DNA of 64,000 nt from Actinoplanes teichomyceticus ATCC 31121 (GCF_003711105.1 NZ_CP023865.1:2330001-2394000); one strand, 5' to 3'. Numbered from the stretch's first letter, positions 40,491-49,946 are shown. Notes: generated from the letters alone by a model not told the origin. Translations and numbers: made by a program.

Positions 40491-41080
40491 TGAGCTCACG
40501 GGAGCTGATCCTGGGCCGGGTGCGGGCGGCGCTGCGGGACCGGCCGCGGCCCGGGCCGGTCCCCCGGGAGTACCGGCGCACCTTCCCGGCCGCCGACCTG
40601 GACCTGCTGGTGGACCGGCTGGTCGACTACCGCGCCGAGGTGCACCGGGTCGGCGAGGCGGACATCGCGGCGACGGTGGCGCGGATCGTGACCGGGGCGG
40701 TGCTCGTACCGGAAGGGTTGCCGGCGGCCTGGCGCCCGGCCGGCGCCGTCGTCGACGACCGCCTGGCGCCGGACCGGATCGCCGCGGCCGCCGCGGTGCT
40801 GACCGCCGCGGCGGTGGCCGTGGCCGAGACCGGCACCATCGTCCTGGACGCCTCGCCCGACCAGGGCCGGCGGATCATCAGCCTGCTGCCGGACGTGCAC
40901 GTCGTGGTGCTGCGCCCGGCACAGGTCGTCGCGTCGGTGTCGCAGGCGCTCGCCCGGCTCGACCCGGCACGGCCGCTGACCTGGATCAGCGGGCCGTCGG
41001 CGACCAGCGACATCGAGCTGAACCGGGTGGAGGGCGTGCACGGGCCCCGCCACCTGCACGTCCTGCTGCTGGATCGGTAG
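40490..41080 (+). CDS. lutC: lactate utilization protein C (LutC/LldG)
   Basis: 196 aa, single LUD domain. AVAVAETGTIVLDASPDQGRR, the nucleotide-binding-like loop shared with LutB, and SGPSATSDIELNRVEGVHGPR near the end are diagnostic for LutC. It completes the lutABC operon. No lactate permease or GntR-type lldR gene is adjacent; the only nearby regulator is the TetR gene at 36313, which may or may not act here. Confidence 0.93.
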   Translation: MSSRELILGRVRAALRDRPRPGPVPREYRRTFPAADLDLLVDRLVDYRAEVHRVGEADIAATVARIVTGAVLVPEGLPAAWRPAGAVVDDRLAPDRIAAAAAVLTAAAVAVAETGTIVLDASPDQGRRIISLLPDVHVVVLRPAQVVASVSQALARLDPARPLTWISGPSATSDIELNRVEGVHGPRHLHVLLLDR

Positions 41081-41373
<293 letters not shown>

Positions 41374-41790
41374 TCATTCGGCCGGGACCGGCTGCGAGCC
41401 GGAGGGGACGCCGCCGGGCGTGCCGGGGGCATACCCGTGCAGGTTGGTGCCGCGCGGGATGAACGTGGGGCTGCCGGCCGGGGCGAGGGTGATGTCGCCG
41501 CCGCCGGAGCCGGAAGGCGGCGGCTCGTCGCAGTCGCGGCCCGCTCCGCTCGCTCCGGGATCCGCGGACCGCTCGCCGGGCCCCGTGCCGGACGGTTCGC
41601 CGCCGGGCGCGGCCGGTCGGGACACGCCGGTGGGCGGGCAGTGGGTGGGGGAGAACCGCGTACCGGCCGGGACGTCGCCGGTCGTGCCGCCGCCGGAGGA
41701 GTCGCCGCACGCGCCGGTCCACAGGGCCACCAGCGCGATCAGGGCGAGCGCGGCGTGGCGCGGATGCGGGGCGGGCTGCGGGCTCGGCAC
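41374..41790 (-). CDS. small lipoprotein, low-complexity, function unknown
   Basis: 138 aa. Hydrophobic signal sequence (ALALIALVALWTGAC) with a lipobox-like TGAC, then a Gly/Ser/Pro-rich, disordered external part with a pair of cysteines (THCPPTG, RDCDEPP). Start GTG 41790 is preferred because GAGGAG lies 7 bases upstream; an ATG further upstream would nearly touch the start of the divergent adaptor gene. No family recognised. Confidence 0.5.
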   Translation of the reverse strand: MPSPQPAPHPRHAALALIALVALWTGACGDSSGGGTTGDVPAGTRFSPTHCPPTGVSRPAAPGGEPSGTGPGERSADPGASGAGRDCDEPPPSGSGGGDITLAPAGSPTFIPRGTNLHGYAPGTPGGVPSGSQPVPAE

Positions 41791-41848
41791 GGGGCTGCTC
41801 CTCGGATTCGGGTCCGTCCGGGTGGATGAACAGCCACAATCTACGATC

Positions 41849-42967
41849 ATGAGCAAGTTGTCGGGCCAAAGCAGGTCGAAAGCACGCATTCGGTGGACAG
41901 GCGCCGCCATCGTCCTGACCGGGGTGGCCGCCGGCGTGCTGCTCGCCGTCGTGCAGGGGCGGCAGGACACCGACCGGGACGCCGCGGTGGTCGCGGTCGC
42001 CGTGGAGAAAGGCGAGGTCACCCTGGACGTGGCCACCACCGGCACGGTGCGGCCGGCCACCACCCGGGCGCTCGGGTTCGCGGTGACCGGCACGGTCCGG
42101 GACGTCGCCGTGCGGGCCGGCACCCGGGTCCGCGCCGGGCAGACCCTGGCCACCGTCGACGACCGCGAGGCGGCCGGCGACGTCAACGACGCCGAGGCGA
42201 GCCTGGGCGACGCGCGGGCCCGCCTGGACGCGGCCGAGGACGCCGCCGCCCGGGTCACCGCCTCCGCGACCGCCTGCGCCACCACCGGCCCCCGCGCGCC
42301 CGGCGCCCAGGTGGCCGCGGTCGGCTGCCCCACCCGGGGCTACCCGGACACCGGCGGCGACGCAATCCTCACCGCTGAGCAGGCCGTCAACCGTGCCGCG
42401 CGGGCGGTCGCGCAGGCCCGGGCGGCCCTGGACGGCACCGTGCTCAAGGCGCCGATCGCCGGCACCGTGGTCGCCGTCGCCGGCAGCGTCGGCGACCGGG
42501 TGACCGGTGGGCAGACCTTCGTCACCCTGGCCGACACGTACGCCATGCAGGTGCGGGCGGAGTTCCCGGAGGCCGACGCCGGCGCGCTGCGAGCCGGCCA
42601 GAGCGCCACGGTCACCCTGGGCGGCCACGACGACGCGCTCAACGCCACCGTGGTGCAGGTCGACCCGGTCGGCGCCGCCGACGGCGCCCTGGTCCGCTAC
42701 GGCGCGCTGCTGTCGTTCGCCACGCCGCCGGGCGACCTGCTGGTCGGGCAGAGCGCGCAGGTGCGGGTCCGCGTCGGCCAGGCCACCGGCGTGCTGCGCG
42801 TGCCGTCGACCGCGGTGCACGACATCTCCGGCGGCAGCGGCACCGTGCTGGTGCACGGCGGCACGACCTCGGCGCGACGGACGGTGACCGTCGGCCTGCG
42901 CGGCGACCGATACACCCAGGTGACCGGCGGGCTCACCGCCGGGGAGCAGGTCGTACGTTCCTGGTGA
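41849..42967 (+). CDS. efflux adaptor (HlyD/MacA-like membrane fusion protein) 1
   Basis: 372 aa. One N-terminal anchor helix (about 17-35), then a lipoyl-like barrel (VTGTVRDVAVRAGTRVRAGQTLATVDD), a short helical hairpin (about 115-185) carrying three cysteines, a second lipoyl half (LKAPIAGTVVAVAGSVGDRV) and a beta-barrel (GQSATVTLGG). It is the external partner of the ABC exporter encoded two genes downstream. Next gene begins 58 bp later. Confidence 0.85.
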   Translation: MSKLSGQSRSKARIRWTGAAIVLTGVAAGVLLAVVQGRQDTDRDAAVVAVAVEKGEVTLDVATTGTVRPATTRALGFAVTGTVRDVAVRAGTRVRAGQTLATVDDREAAGDVNDAEASLGDARARLDAAEDAAARVTASATACATTGPRAPGAQVAAVGCPTRGYPDTGGDAILTAEQAVNRAARAVAQARAALDGTVLKAPIAGTVVAVAGSVGDRVTGGQTFVTLADTYAMQVRAEFPEADAGALRAGQSATVTLGGHDDALNATVVQVDPVGAADGALVRYGALLSFATPPGDLLVGQSAQVRVRVGQATGVLRVPSTAVHDISGGSGTVLVHGGTTSARRTVTVGLRGDRYTQVTGGLTAGEQVVRSW

Positions 42968-43025
42968 TCCGGGAATACCGCCGAACACCCCACCACGAAC
43001 CGGTCGCACCGGACATGATGGCACT

Positions 43026-44192
43026 GTGAAAGCCCTTCGCAGGCCCAGCACGGTAGTGAACGCCCTGCTGGCGCTACTGATCGTCGGCGCCGCGATCTGG
43101 GGCGTCAACCTGGTCCGGGACACCTCGTCGGGGAACGGGGCGAACGCTACCGGCGTACGCACCGTCACCGTCTCGCAGGGCACGGTCACCCGCAGCGTCA
43201 CCGCCGACGGCGCGGTGGAGAGCGCCGCCACCGCGGCCGCCACCTTCGCCACCCCCGGCACGGTCACCGCCATCGACGTCAAGGTCGGCGACCGGGTCGC
43301 CAAGGGTCGGCTGCTGGCCCGGATCGACGCCGCCCCCGCCCAGCGCGACCTGGCGCTGGCCCGGGCCGACCTGGACGCGGCCGAGGACGCCCTGGCCCGG
43401 GCGCAGGCCGCGGGCACCGACCCCACCATCGCGCAGAACGAGGTCACCTCGGCCCGGCTGGCCGTGGCCGACGCGCAGGCCGCGGTCGCCGGCACCCGGC
43501 TGACCGCCCCGATGGCCGGCACGGTCACCGCGATCAACGGCTCGCTCGGCGGCTCGTCGAGCCCGGCCGGCTCCGCACCGTCCCCGGCGACGCCCTCCGG
43601 CGGCGCCGGCGGATCGGCGGCCACCACCGCGTCCGGCGGCTTCATCGACCTGGCCGACCTGAGCAGGCTGCAGATCGGCGCGGCGTTCGCGGAGGACGAC
43701 GCCACCGCGCTCAAGCCCGGGCAGTCCGCCACCATCATCTTCAACGCCCTCGACGGCGCGGAGACCACCGGCCGGGTGGTGGCCGTCGACCCGACCGCGA
43801 CCACCACCGGCGGCGTGGTCACCTACGGCGTGACGGTCAGCCTGCCGGCCCCGCCGGACGGCGCCAGGCCCGGCCAGACGGTCAGCGTCTCGGTGGTCAC
43901 CGGCAGCGTGGACAACGCCGTCAAGGTCAACCCGGCGGCGGTCGTGGTCAGCGGCCGGCGGTCCACCGTCACCGTGCTGACCGCGGCCGGGCAGCCGGAG
44001 ACCCGGCCGGTGCAGGTCGGGCTGGAGGGCGACGACGCGTACCAGATCACCGCCGGGCTCACCGCGGGTGAGCGGGTGGTGATCCCGGTCGGCGCCGGAC
44101 CCGGACCCGGCTCGCGCGGCGGCGCCGGGTCCGGCGCCGGCGGCAACCTCCGTGACGGCGGCGCGCCGCCCGGCGGTCAGGGCGGTCGTTGA
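43026..44192 (+). CDS. efflux adaptor (HlyD/MacA-like membrane fusion protein) 2
   Basis: 388 aa. Anchor helix (about 10-30), lipoyl halves (ATFATPGTVTAIDVKVGDRVAKGRLLARID and LTAPMAGTVTAINGSLG), a shorter hairpin, a Ser/Pro/Gly insert (about 175-202), a beta-barrel (LKPGQSATIIFNALDG) and a Gly-rich tail. It is about 3 bases from the ATPase gene, so co-translated. Why there are two adaptors in tandem is not clear; they may form a mixed ring or serve different substrates. Confidence 0.86.
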   Translation: MKALRRPSTVVNALLALLIVGAAIWGVNLVRDTSSGNGANATGVRTVTVSQGTVTRSVTADGAVESAATAAATFATPGTVTAIDVKVGDRVAKGRLLARIDAAPAQRDLALARADLDAAEDALARAQAAGTDPTIAQNEVTSARLAVADAQAAVAGTRLTAPMAGTVTAINGSLGGSSSPAGSAPSPATPSGGAGGSAATTASGGFIDLADLSRLQIGAAFAEDDATALKPGQSATIIFNALDGAETTGRVVAVDPTATTTGGVVTYGVTVSLPAPPDGARPGQTVSVSVVTGSVDNAVKVNPAAVVVSGRRSTVTVLTAAGQPETRPVQVGLEGDDAYQITAGLTAGERVVIPVGAGPGPGSRGGAGSGAGGNLRDGGAPPGGQGGR

Positions 44193-44195
44193 ACC

Positions 44196-44912
44196 ATGCG
44201 GGCGACCCGGCCGGTCCTCGACGTCCGTGACCTGACCAAGGTGTACGGCGAGGGCGAGACCGCGGTACGCGCCCTCGACGGCGTGTCGCTGCGGGCCGAC
44301 CGCGGCGACTACGTGGCCGTCATGGGGCCGTCCGGGTCGGGCAAGTCCACCCTGCTGAACATCCTCGGCTGCCTGGACGCGCCGACCAGCGGCACGTACC
44401 TGCTCGACGGCGTGGACGTCGGCCGGCTCGGCGACAGCCAGCTCGCGCTGGTGCGCAACCGGCTGATCGGGTTCGTGTTCCAGGCGTTCAACCTGATCCC
44501 GCGTACGTCGGCGGTGGCCAACGTCGAGCTGCCGCTGACGTACTGCGGGATGCGCGCCGCCGAGCGGCGCCGGCGCGCCATGTTCGCCCTGGACGTGGTC
44601 GGTCTCGCCAACCGCGCCGACCACGAGCCGAACCGGCTCTCCGGCGGCCAGCAGCAGCGCGTCGCGATCGCCCGGGCGCTGGTCACCGAACCGGCCCTGC
44701 TGCTCGCCGACGAGCCGACCGGGAACCTGGACAGCCACGCGACCGAGGAGGTGCTCAGTGTGTTCGACGACCTGCACGCGGTCGGCCGCACCATCGTCCT
44801 GATCACCCACGAGGCGGACGTCGGCGCCCGCGCGGACCGGCTGATCAGGCTGCTGGACGGGCGGATCGTCGCCGACGTCCGGCAGCACCGCCTCGGGCGG
44901 CACGCCGCATGA
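44196..44912 (+). CDS. ABC exporter ATP-binding protein (MacB/LolD-like)
   Basis: 238 aa. Walker A GPSGSGKST (residues 44-52), Q-loop VFQAFNLIPRTSAVANVELPL, signature LSGGQQQR, Walker B ALLLADEPTGNLD and H-loop LITHEADV. The sequence around the Q-loop is that of the MacB/LolD/FtsE subfamily, which drives mechanotransmission permeases. It overlaps the permease gene by four bases (ATGA). Confidence 0.93.
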   Translation: MRATRPVLDVRDLTKVYGEGETAVRALDGVSLRADRGDYVAVMGPSGSGKSTLLNILGCLDAPTSGTYLLDGVDVGRLGDSQLALVRNRLIGFVFQAFNLIPRTSAVANVELPLTYCGMRAAERRRRAMFALDVVGLANRADHEPNRLSGGQQQRVAIARALVTEPALLLADEPTGNLDSHATEEVLSVFDDLHAVGRTIVLITHEADVGARADRLIRLLDGRIVADVRQHRLGRHAA

Positions 44913-46093
44913 GACTCGCCGAGATCGTCCGTTCCGCGCTGCGTGGACTGGCCGCCGACAAGCTCCGCTCGGCGCTCACCATGCTGGGCATCCTGATCGG
45001 CGTGGCCGCGGTGATCCTGCTGGTCGCGGTCGGCAACGGCTCGGCGCGTTCGGTCGCCGAGCGGATCTCCGCGCTGGGCACCGACACGCTGACCGTGCTG
45101 AGCACCAGCCGGGGTGGCGGCCTCACCTTGCAGGACGCCGAGGCGCTGCACGACCCGGTGCTCGCCCCCGACGTCAGATCGGTGTCGCCGGTGGTCAGCA
45201 CGCCCGCCACGCTCACCTACGAGGGCAGCGACCACGACGTCGGCTCGTTCGTCGGCACCACCCCGGACTGGTTCGGCGCCTCGAACTTCCCGGTCCGTAC
45301 CGGCGCGCTGTTCACCGCCGACGACCAGGCGCAGGCGCGCCGGGTGGTGGTGCTCGGTCAGACCGTCGCCGAGGAGCTGTTCGGCGGCGTCGACCCGGTC
45401 GGCGAGCAGGTCACCGTGAGCGGCGCGCTGTTCACCGTGATCGGGGTGCTGGACGAGAGGAGCTCCAGCGGTGTCGCCGACGCCAACGACACCGCGGTCG
45501 CGCCGATCTCCGCGGTCCGCCAGGTCCTCGCCGGGTACGGCCCGCTCAGCTCGATCCTGGTCGAGGCCCGTGACTCCGATCGGGTGGACACCGTGGAGAG
45601 CGAGATCGCCACCATCCTGGACCACCGGGTACCGGCGACCGACGACGGGACCGCCGCGTACCGGATCCAGAACGCCGCCCAGCTGCTGGCGACGCAGACC
45701 GGGACCGCCGACACGTTCACCGCCCTGCTCGGGACGGTGGCCGCGATCAGCCTGCTGGTCGGCGGCCTCGGCATCACCAACATCATGCTGGTCACGGTGA
45801 CCGAGCGGACCCGGGAGATCGGCATCCGCAAGGCCCTCGGCGCGCCCCGCCGGGTGGTGCTGAGCCAGTTCCTGATCGAGGCGACGCTGCTGAGCGTCGT
45901 CGGCGGCGGGCTCGGGGTGGCCGCCGCGCTGATCGGCAGCCGGTTCGAGATCGCCGGTGTGCAGCCGGTGGTGGTACCCAGCTCGGTCGCGCTCGCCCTG
46001 GGCGTCTCCGTGCTCATCGGACTCTTCTTCGGCGGACTGCCGGCGGCCCGCGCGGCCCGGCTGCGGCCGATCGACGCCCTGCGCTACGAGTGA
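44909..46093 (+). CDS. ABC exporter permease (MacB-like, FtsX domain)
   Basis: 394 aa. Helix 1 (MLGILIGVAAVILLVAV), a large external MacB core domain (about 45-265) and three C-terminal helices with the FtsX/MacB signature ITNIMLVTVTERTREIGIRKALGAPRR. With the ATPase and adaptors it should form a MacAB-type exporter of peptides, antibiotics or lipids. It is followed after 12 bp by the DUF5666-like gene. Confidence 0.92.
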   Translation: MRLAEIVRSALRGLAADKLRSALTMLGILIGVAAVILLVAVGNGSARSVAERISALGTDTLTVLSTSRGGGLTLQDAEALHDPVLAPDVRSVSPVVSTPATLTYEGSDHDVGSFVGTTPDWFGASNFPVRTGALFTADDQAQARRVVVLGQTVAEELFGGVDPVGEQVTVSGALFTVIGVLDERSSSGVADANDTAVAPISAVRQVLAGYGPLSSILVEARDSDRVDTVESEIATILDHRVPATDDGTAAYRIQNAAQLLATQTGTADTFTALLGTVAAISLLVGGLGITNIMLVTVTERTREIGIRKALGAPRRVVLSQFLIEATLLSVVGGGLGVAAALIGSRFEIAGVQPVVVPSSVALALGVSVLIGLFFGGLPAARAARLRPIDALRYE

Positions 46094-46105
46094 GGACATC
46101 TCCGC

Positions 46106-46681
46106 ATGAACGACAACACCGAGGTCCTGCCCCGCACCCCGGCCGAGGCCGAACAACAGGACCTGACCGGCGCCCTCGCACAGGCCGCCCCGAGGCGGTG
46201 GTGGAACCGCACCACGCTGGTGCTGGCCGGCGTGGTGCTGCTGGCCGGCGGCTTCCTCGGCGGGGTGCAGACGCACAAGCGGTGGGGCGCCACCGGCACC
46301 GCGGCGCCCGCCGGCTCCTCCGGCGGGGCCGGCATCGAGGCGCCCGCCGGCTCCTCCGGCGCGGCCGGCATCGAGGCGCCCGCCGGCTCCTCCGGCGTCG
46401 CCGGGCCGGGTGGGATGCCCAGCCCGGGGACCGGCTTCGGGCCGGACCGTCCGGCGGCGCCGGGCATCACCGCCGGCACCCTCACCCGGGTCGACGGCCA
46501 CATCCTGTACGTGCAGACCGCGGCAGGCGAGACGATCACGGTACGGGCGTCCGGCACCACCGCGGTCAGCCGCACCGTGCCCGCGACCGTGACGGACCTG
46601 ACCACCGGCGCGAAGGTGACGGTGCAGGGCGCCGCGGACTCGGAGGGCGTGATCACCGCGACCGCCATCACCGCCGGCTGA
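46106..46681 (+). CDS. membrane-anchored DUF5666-like protein
   Basis: 191 aa. A cytoplasmic N-tail, one helix (about 36-54, TTLVLAGVVLLAGGFLGG), a linker built of a 12-residue repeat (APAGSSG-AGIE, ~2.6 copies) and a small C-terminal beta domain (ITAGTLTRVDGHILYVQTAA, VTVQGAADSEGVITATAI) like OB-fold DUF5666 proteins that accompany MacAB-type exporters. Last gene of the operon. Confidence 0.72.
   Translation: MNDNTEVLPRTPAEAEQQDLTGALAQAAPRRWWNRTTLVLAGVVLLAGGFLGGVQTHKRWGATGTAAPAGSSGGAGIEAPAGSSGAAGIEAPAGSSGVAGPGGMPSPGTGFGPDRPAAPGITAGTLTRVDGHILYVQTAAGETITVRASGTTAVSRTVPATVTDLTTGAKVTVQGAADSEGVITATAITAG
46306..46399. repeat. 36-bp in-frame tandem repeat, ~2.6 copies
   Basis: Repeat of the ggcgcccgccggctcctccg block encoding the linker of the DUF5666-like protein. 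Confidence 0.85.
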
Positions 46682-46712
46682 CCGCCCGTGTGGTGAGCGC
46701 GAGCGGCGTTCA

Positions 46713-46885
46713 GCGGTCGCTTGTCGGAGTGAACGCAGCGGTGGTCAGCCGTCGCTTGTCGGAGTGAACGCAGCGGTGGTCAGCCGTCGCTTGTCGGAGT
46801 GAACGCGAGTGGTGTTCAGTGGTCGCTTGTCGGGGTGGCCGCGAGTGGTGTTCAGTGGTCGCTTGTCGGGTGGCCGCGATTACTG
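46713..46885. repeat. 35-36-bp tandem repeat, 5 copies
   Basis: The core cgcttgtcgg starts at 46718, 46753, 46788, 46824 and 46860; the first three units are almost identical (followed by agtgaacgcagcggtggtca), the later ones diverge. A sixth, decayed unit is near 46895. There are no variable spacers, so this is not a CRISPR array. Confidence 0.92.
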
Positions 46886-46899
46886 CTCACCGCTCGTTT

Positions 46900-47155
46900 G
46901 TAGGTGACCCTTTGCTGTGCCGCACGGGAAATACCTTCGGTTCGGGCTCATCATTCCTCTTGTCCGGCGCGAATTCGCCGAGTCCGACGGCCTCGGGAGG
47001 TTCCGCGCATGGTCGTCATGCGTCGGGAGAACGTTCACGAATGCGCGCCGGGTCACGGCCGTTCTTCAATCTCACCGTCGGGAGCGAGACCACGGGGACT
47101 TCCTCGGCGGTGTCGCCGGAAGTGCCGAAGCAGCGGCGATTTCATCGGCAATCAG
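46900..47155. other. region without a convincing gene, lower GC
   Basis: GC content and codon pattern fall below those of the flanks. Short open stretches exist on the plus strand but none has a family match or a proper start. It probably belongs to the decay patch that continues to 48.4 kb. Confidence 0.4.
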
Positions 47156-47887
47156 CTACGTCGGAGGACCGCCTGGCGTGGCTTTCACCGGTGGCTTCGC
47201 CGCACGGGGCGGATCTGCGCGGCTGATGTCCGCGCGTTCACGACGTCGGGTCAGCCCGGTGCTGCTCCGCCGGGGTGGTTCCGCCGCCGGCCGTGGTGAG
47301 CGCGGCTGCGCTTGCGCCGGCTGGCGGGTGACGGGTCGGCGCGGCGGGCTGTGAGCGGGTGGGTACGGCGGGCTGTGGGTGGGCCGGTGCGGCGGGCTGT
47401 GGGTGGGTGGACACGGCGGGCTGTGGATGGGACGGCTGCTGCGAGGCCGGGACACGTGCCCGGGCCCGTCGCTCGGCCAAGGTCTGGTCGTCGCTGCCCT
47501 GGTCGTCGCCGGCGCGCGCGGTCCGGACCTGGGCGTGGGGCGGTCTGCTCGAGGCGGCGGGTTGTCAATGCCGCGTGTTGTTCCGCATCGATCATGGTGG
47601 GAGTCTGCTGGGTGCGCCGGGTTGGCGGGGGGTGTCGTCTGGGGCGCGGTGCGGTGAGGATCCGCGGGCCGCGTCCGGTTGTTGGTGGTGGCGGGCGCCG
47701 CCGGAGCCCCGGCGTGGTGCGGATCCGCTCGGCGCAGCCGGTCGGCGTGGCGGCGCTGCAAACCCCAGGCGCGGCGACACTCGTGCTCGCGGCGGAATGC
47801 GTCACCGGCGGCCGAATGCCTGCGAGACCTGGTCCGGTCGCGCATTTCTTGCAGCTCGGTCCTGCCGAACAACGATAACTGCCGCAT
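47156..47887 (-). pseudogene. frame-shifted remnant of an actinobacterial hypothetical gene
   Basis: From ATG 47887 the first ~55 codons (MRQLSLFGRTELQEMRDRTR, then FRREHECRRAWGLQRRHADR) look like a genuine conserved actinobacterial protein start. Plausible coding then moves to a second frame (IDAEQHAALTTRRLEQ, near 47590) and to a third (DDQTLAERRARARVPASQQP, near 47475). The original frame stays open to 47156 but is biased Pro/His/Arg sequence. This frame hopping suggests at least two indels. If the single frame is real, it encodes a 243-aa protein. Confidence 0.45.
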
Positions 47888-48063
47888 GAATTCATTGTCC
47901 CGGGCCGAGGTCGCGCTCGACGGTATTCGATCATGCCATTCTGGGAAGCCGGCTCGGCCGTCGACGACGTCATATTCGCCGTGGTTGTCAACGCAATTCC
48001 GAGCGTCTTGTGCCATTCAGGTGGGTAATCGGTTCCGCGCTGGGCCCGGTGTTGTGCTGTCGA

Positions 48064-48440
48064 TCATGCTGACGTGCGCCGGTGGCTGGCTGCGGGGCGT
48101 GGCGGCCAGCGCCCGCGAGAGGCGTCACGCGACGCCGTGCGGCCGGTCGTAGGTGGGGCCGGGTCGGCTTCGATTGAGATCTTCGGCAGCAGGGCGTGGA
48201 GCGGGCCCGGCAGCCGCCACTGCCGTTGCCCGATCAGGATCATCACGGCCGGGGCGAGCAGGCAGCGTACGACCGTGGCGTCGACCGCCACCGGCCGGCC
48301 CGGGCCGCACATCTTGACGATCGGGTTCGCGTTGATCAGGAAGCTCGCGAAGACCGCGACCATGATCAGCGCCGCGCTGCTGAGGATCTTTCCGGTGTCG
48401 GCCAGGCCCCGGCGTACCTCGCGGGTCGTGTGCCCGCACG
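48064..48440 (-). pseudogene. 3-prime remnant of an MmpL-family RND transporter gene
   Basis: In one minus-strand frame the sequence reads GHTTREVRRGLADTGKILSS, AALIMVAVFASFLINANPIV, then VAVDATVVRCLLAPAVMILI, G-QRQWRLPGPLHALLPKIS. This is the last helix pair and the D-A-T-V-V-R-x-L-L-x-P-A-x-M motif of MmpL lipid/metabolite exporters. Nothing upstream of ~48440 continues the family, so ~85% of a normal (~700+ aa) protein is missing. Some conserved residues are altered (MCGPGRP where a helix is expected). Confidence 0.75.
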
Positions 48441-48498
48441 GCCGGATGAGAGCAGCCCGACGACGGTGGCGGCTCCGGGGCGCCCGGACCGGCGGGGC

Positions 48499-48759
48499 TC
48501 AACGAGCCCGGCGGCGGAGCATGACGATGGCCATCGCGGCGGCGAACAGATCGACCACGACCAGCACGCCCGGCCAGCCGAACAGGAGCATGACCAGTGG
48601 AACGAGGATGAACAGCAGCGCGCACAGGACCGGCACGGCCGGGAAGACCGGCTCCGACCCGCCGCCGGCCGGGGCGGCCATCCGCGCGACGAAGTCGGCG
48701 TCGCCCTGCAGGTGGTGTTCCAGCTCGGCCAGGGTCCGGCGTTCGTGGTCGTTCAGCAT
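48499..48759 (-). CDS. DUF3040 membrane protein
   Basis: An 86-aa protein of the actinobacterial DUF3040 family. The N-terminal LNDHERRTLAELEHHLQGDADF is the family signature; two membrane helices follow (VPVLCALLFILVPLVMLLFG and GVLVVVDLFAAAMAIVML). Function unknown. ATG 48759, with GGGAG about 10 bases upstream. It lies between the MmpL remnant and the M20 gene, all on the same strand. Confidence 0.85.
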   Translation of the reverse strand: MLNDHERRTLAELEHHLQGDADFVARMAAPAGGGSEPVFPAVPVLCALLFILVPLVMLLFGWPGVLVVVDLFAAAMAIVMLRRRAR

Positions 48760-48830
48760 CGACGTCACTCCCGAGGGTCGGCTCACCGGATTTACCCCGG
48801 GCCGCGGTCGGCGAAACGCGCTGCGAACAG

Positions 48831-49934
48831 TCACCAACGGGACAGGCCGCTCGCGGTGATCAGGGCGGTCAGCAGAGCGGTCCGTTCGGCGATGCCGGCC
48901 GCCGACACCCACTCGGTGCGGGCGTGCGCGCCGCCGCCGCGCGGGCCGAGGCCGTCCACGGTGGGCCGGCCCAGCGCGCCGGTGGTGTTGGTGTCGGCGG
49001 CGCCGTCGGCCGGGCGGCCGCTCAGGGTCTGTCCGAGCCCGGCCGCGACCGCCACGATCCGGTCCAGCAGCCGGTCACCGGCGGCGTCCGGCCGCCACGT
49101 CGGGCGGTGCGAGAGCAGCCGGGTGCGGACCGTGGCCCTCTCGCGGACCGGCCGCAGCGCGGCCAGCTCGCCGAGCACGGCCCGCTCGTCGTCCGGGTCG
49201 GCGAAGCGCAGGCCCAGATCGGCGTACGCCTGACCGGCCACCACGTTGGTGCGCCCGCCGCCGGCGACGGCGCCGGTGTTGACCAGCACCGGCCGCCCGG
49301 CGCCGATCCGCCGGACCCGCAGCAGCTGGTCGACCAGCTCGTCGATGGCGTTCACCCCGGCCTGCGGGTCGAGGGCGGCGTGCGCCTCCACCCCGGTCAC
49401 CTCGATCCGGGCCCGGGTGCTGCCGCGCCGGCCGGTCTTCAGGTCGCCGCCCGGGTGCGGCGGCTCCAGCCCGAGCACCGCCGCCGCCCGCCGCGCCTCC
49501 GCCTCGACCAGGCCGGTCGCGGTGGGCGAGCCGATCTCCTCGTCGGCGACCACCACGACGCGGATCTCCGGGTGCGGTCGCGCCGCCGCGGCGACCGCCG
49601 CGAGCAGGGCCGCGATCCCGGATTTCGCGTCGTAGACGCCTGGGCCCCGCAGCACGTCGCCGGTCTGGGTCCAGGGCATCTCGGCCAGGGTGCCGACCGG
49701 CCAGACGGTGTCGTAGTGGGTGAGGAACAGCAGCGGGCCACCCGGTGCGCCGCCGGCCGGCAGGGTCCAGATCAGGTGATCGCCGGTCGGGTGGCGCTCG
49801 CGCGCGGTGTGCAGGCCGGCCGTGGCCGCGTCCGCCTCCAGCATCTCGGCCAGGGCCGCGAGAGCCGCCGGGTCACCGGTCGGCGACTCGGCCAGCGTGT
49901 AGCGGCGCAGCGCCGCGACCACGGGTGACGGCAT
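48831..49934 (-). CDS. M20 family hydrolase, candidate N-acyl-L-amino acid deacylase
   Basis: A 367-aa di-zinc hydrolase of the carboxypeptidase G2-like M20 branch. Ligand motifs: LTHYDTVWP, RGPGVYDAKSG, VVADEEIGSP, LGLEPP and a late H (GGGAHARTEWV). It is divergent from a GNAT / SIS / N-acylamino acid racemase operon. In the described D- to L-amino acid pathway an M20 enzyme removes the succinyl group from N-succinyl-L-amino acids, which is the proposed role here. ATG lies 6 bases after TAGCGT (49941-49946). Confidence 0.87.
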   Translation of the reverse strand: MPSPVVAALRRYTLAESPTGDPAALAALAEMLEADAATAGLHTARERHPTGDHLIWTLPAGGAPGGPLLFLTHYDTVWPVGTLAEMPWTQTGDVLRGPGVYDAKSGIAALLAAVAAAARPHPEIRVVVVADEEIGSPTATGLVEAEARRAAAVLGLEPPHPGGDLKTGRRGSTRARIEVTGVEAHAALDPQAGVNAIDELVDQLLRVRRIGAGRPVLVNTGAVAGGGRTNVVAGQAYADLGLRFADPDDERAVLGELAALRPVRERATVRTRLLSHRPTWRPDAAGDRLLDRIVAVAAGLGQTLSGRPADGAADTNTTGALGRPTVDGLGPRGGGAHARTEWVSAAGIAERTALLTALITASGLSRW

Positions 49935-49940
49935 ATGTGA

Positions 49941-49946
49941 ACGCTA
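49941..49946 (-). promoter_or_regulatory. -10 element, leaderless type
   Basis: TAGCGT on the minus strand, 6 bases before the M20 ATG and 13 bases from the dyad at 49960. Confidence 0.5.

Noticed and set aside
46713..46885. CRISPR array
   Set aside because: The 35-36-bp units are contiguous, with no variable spacers between conserved repeats, and no cas genes occur in the window.
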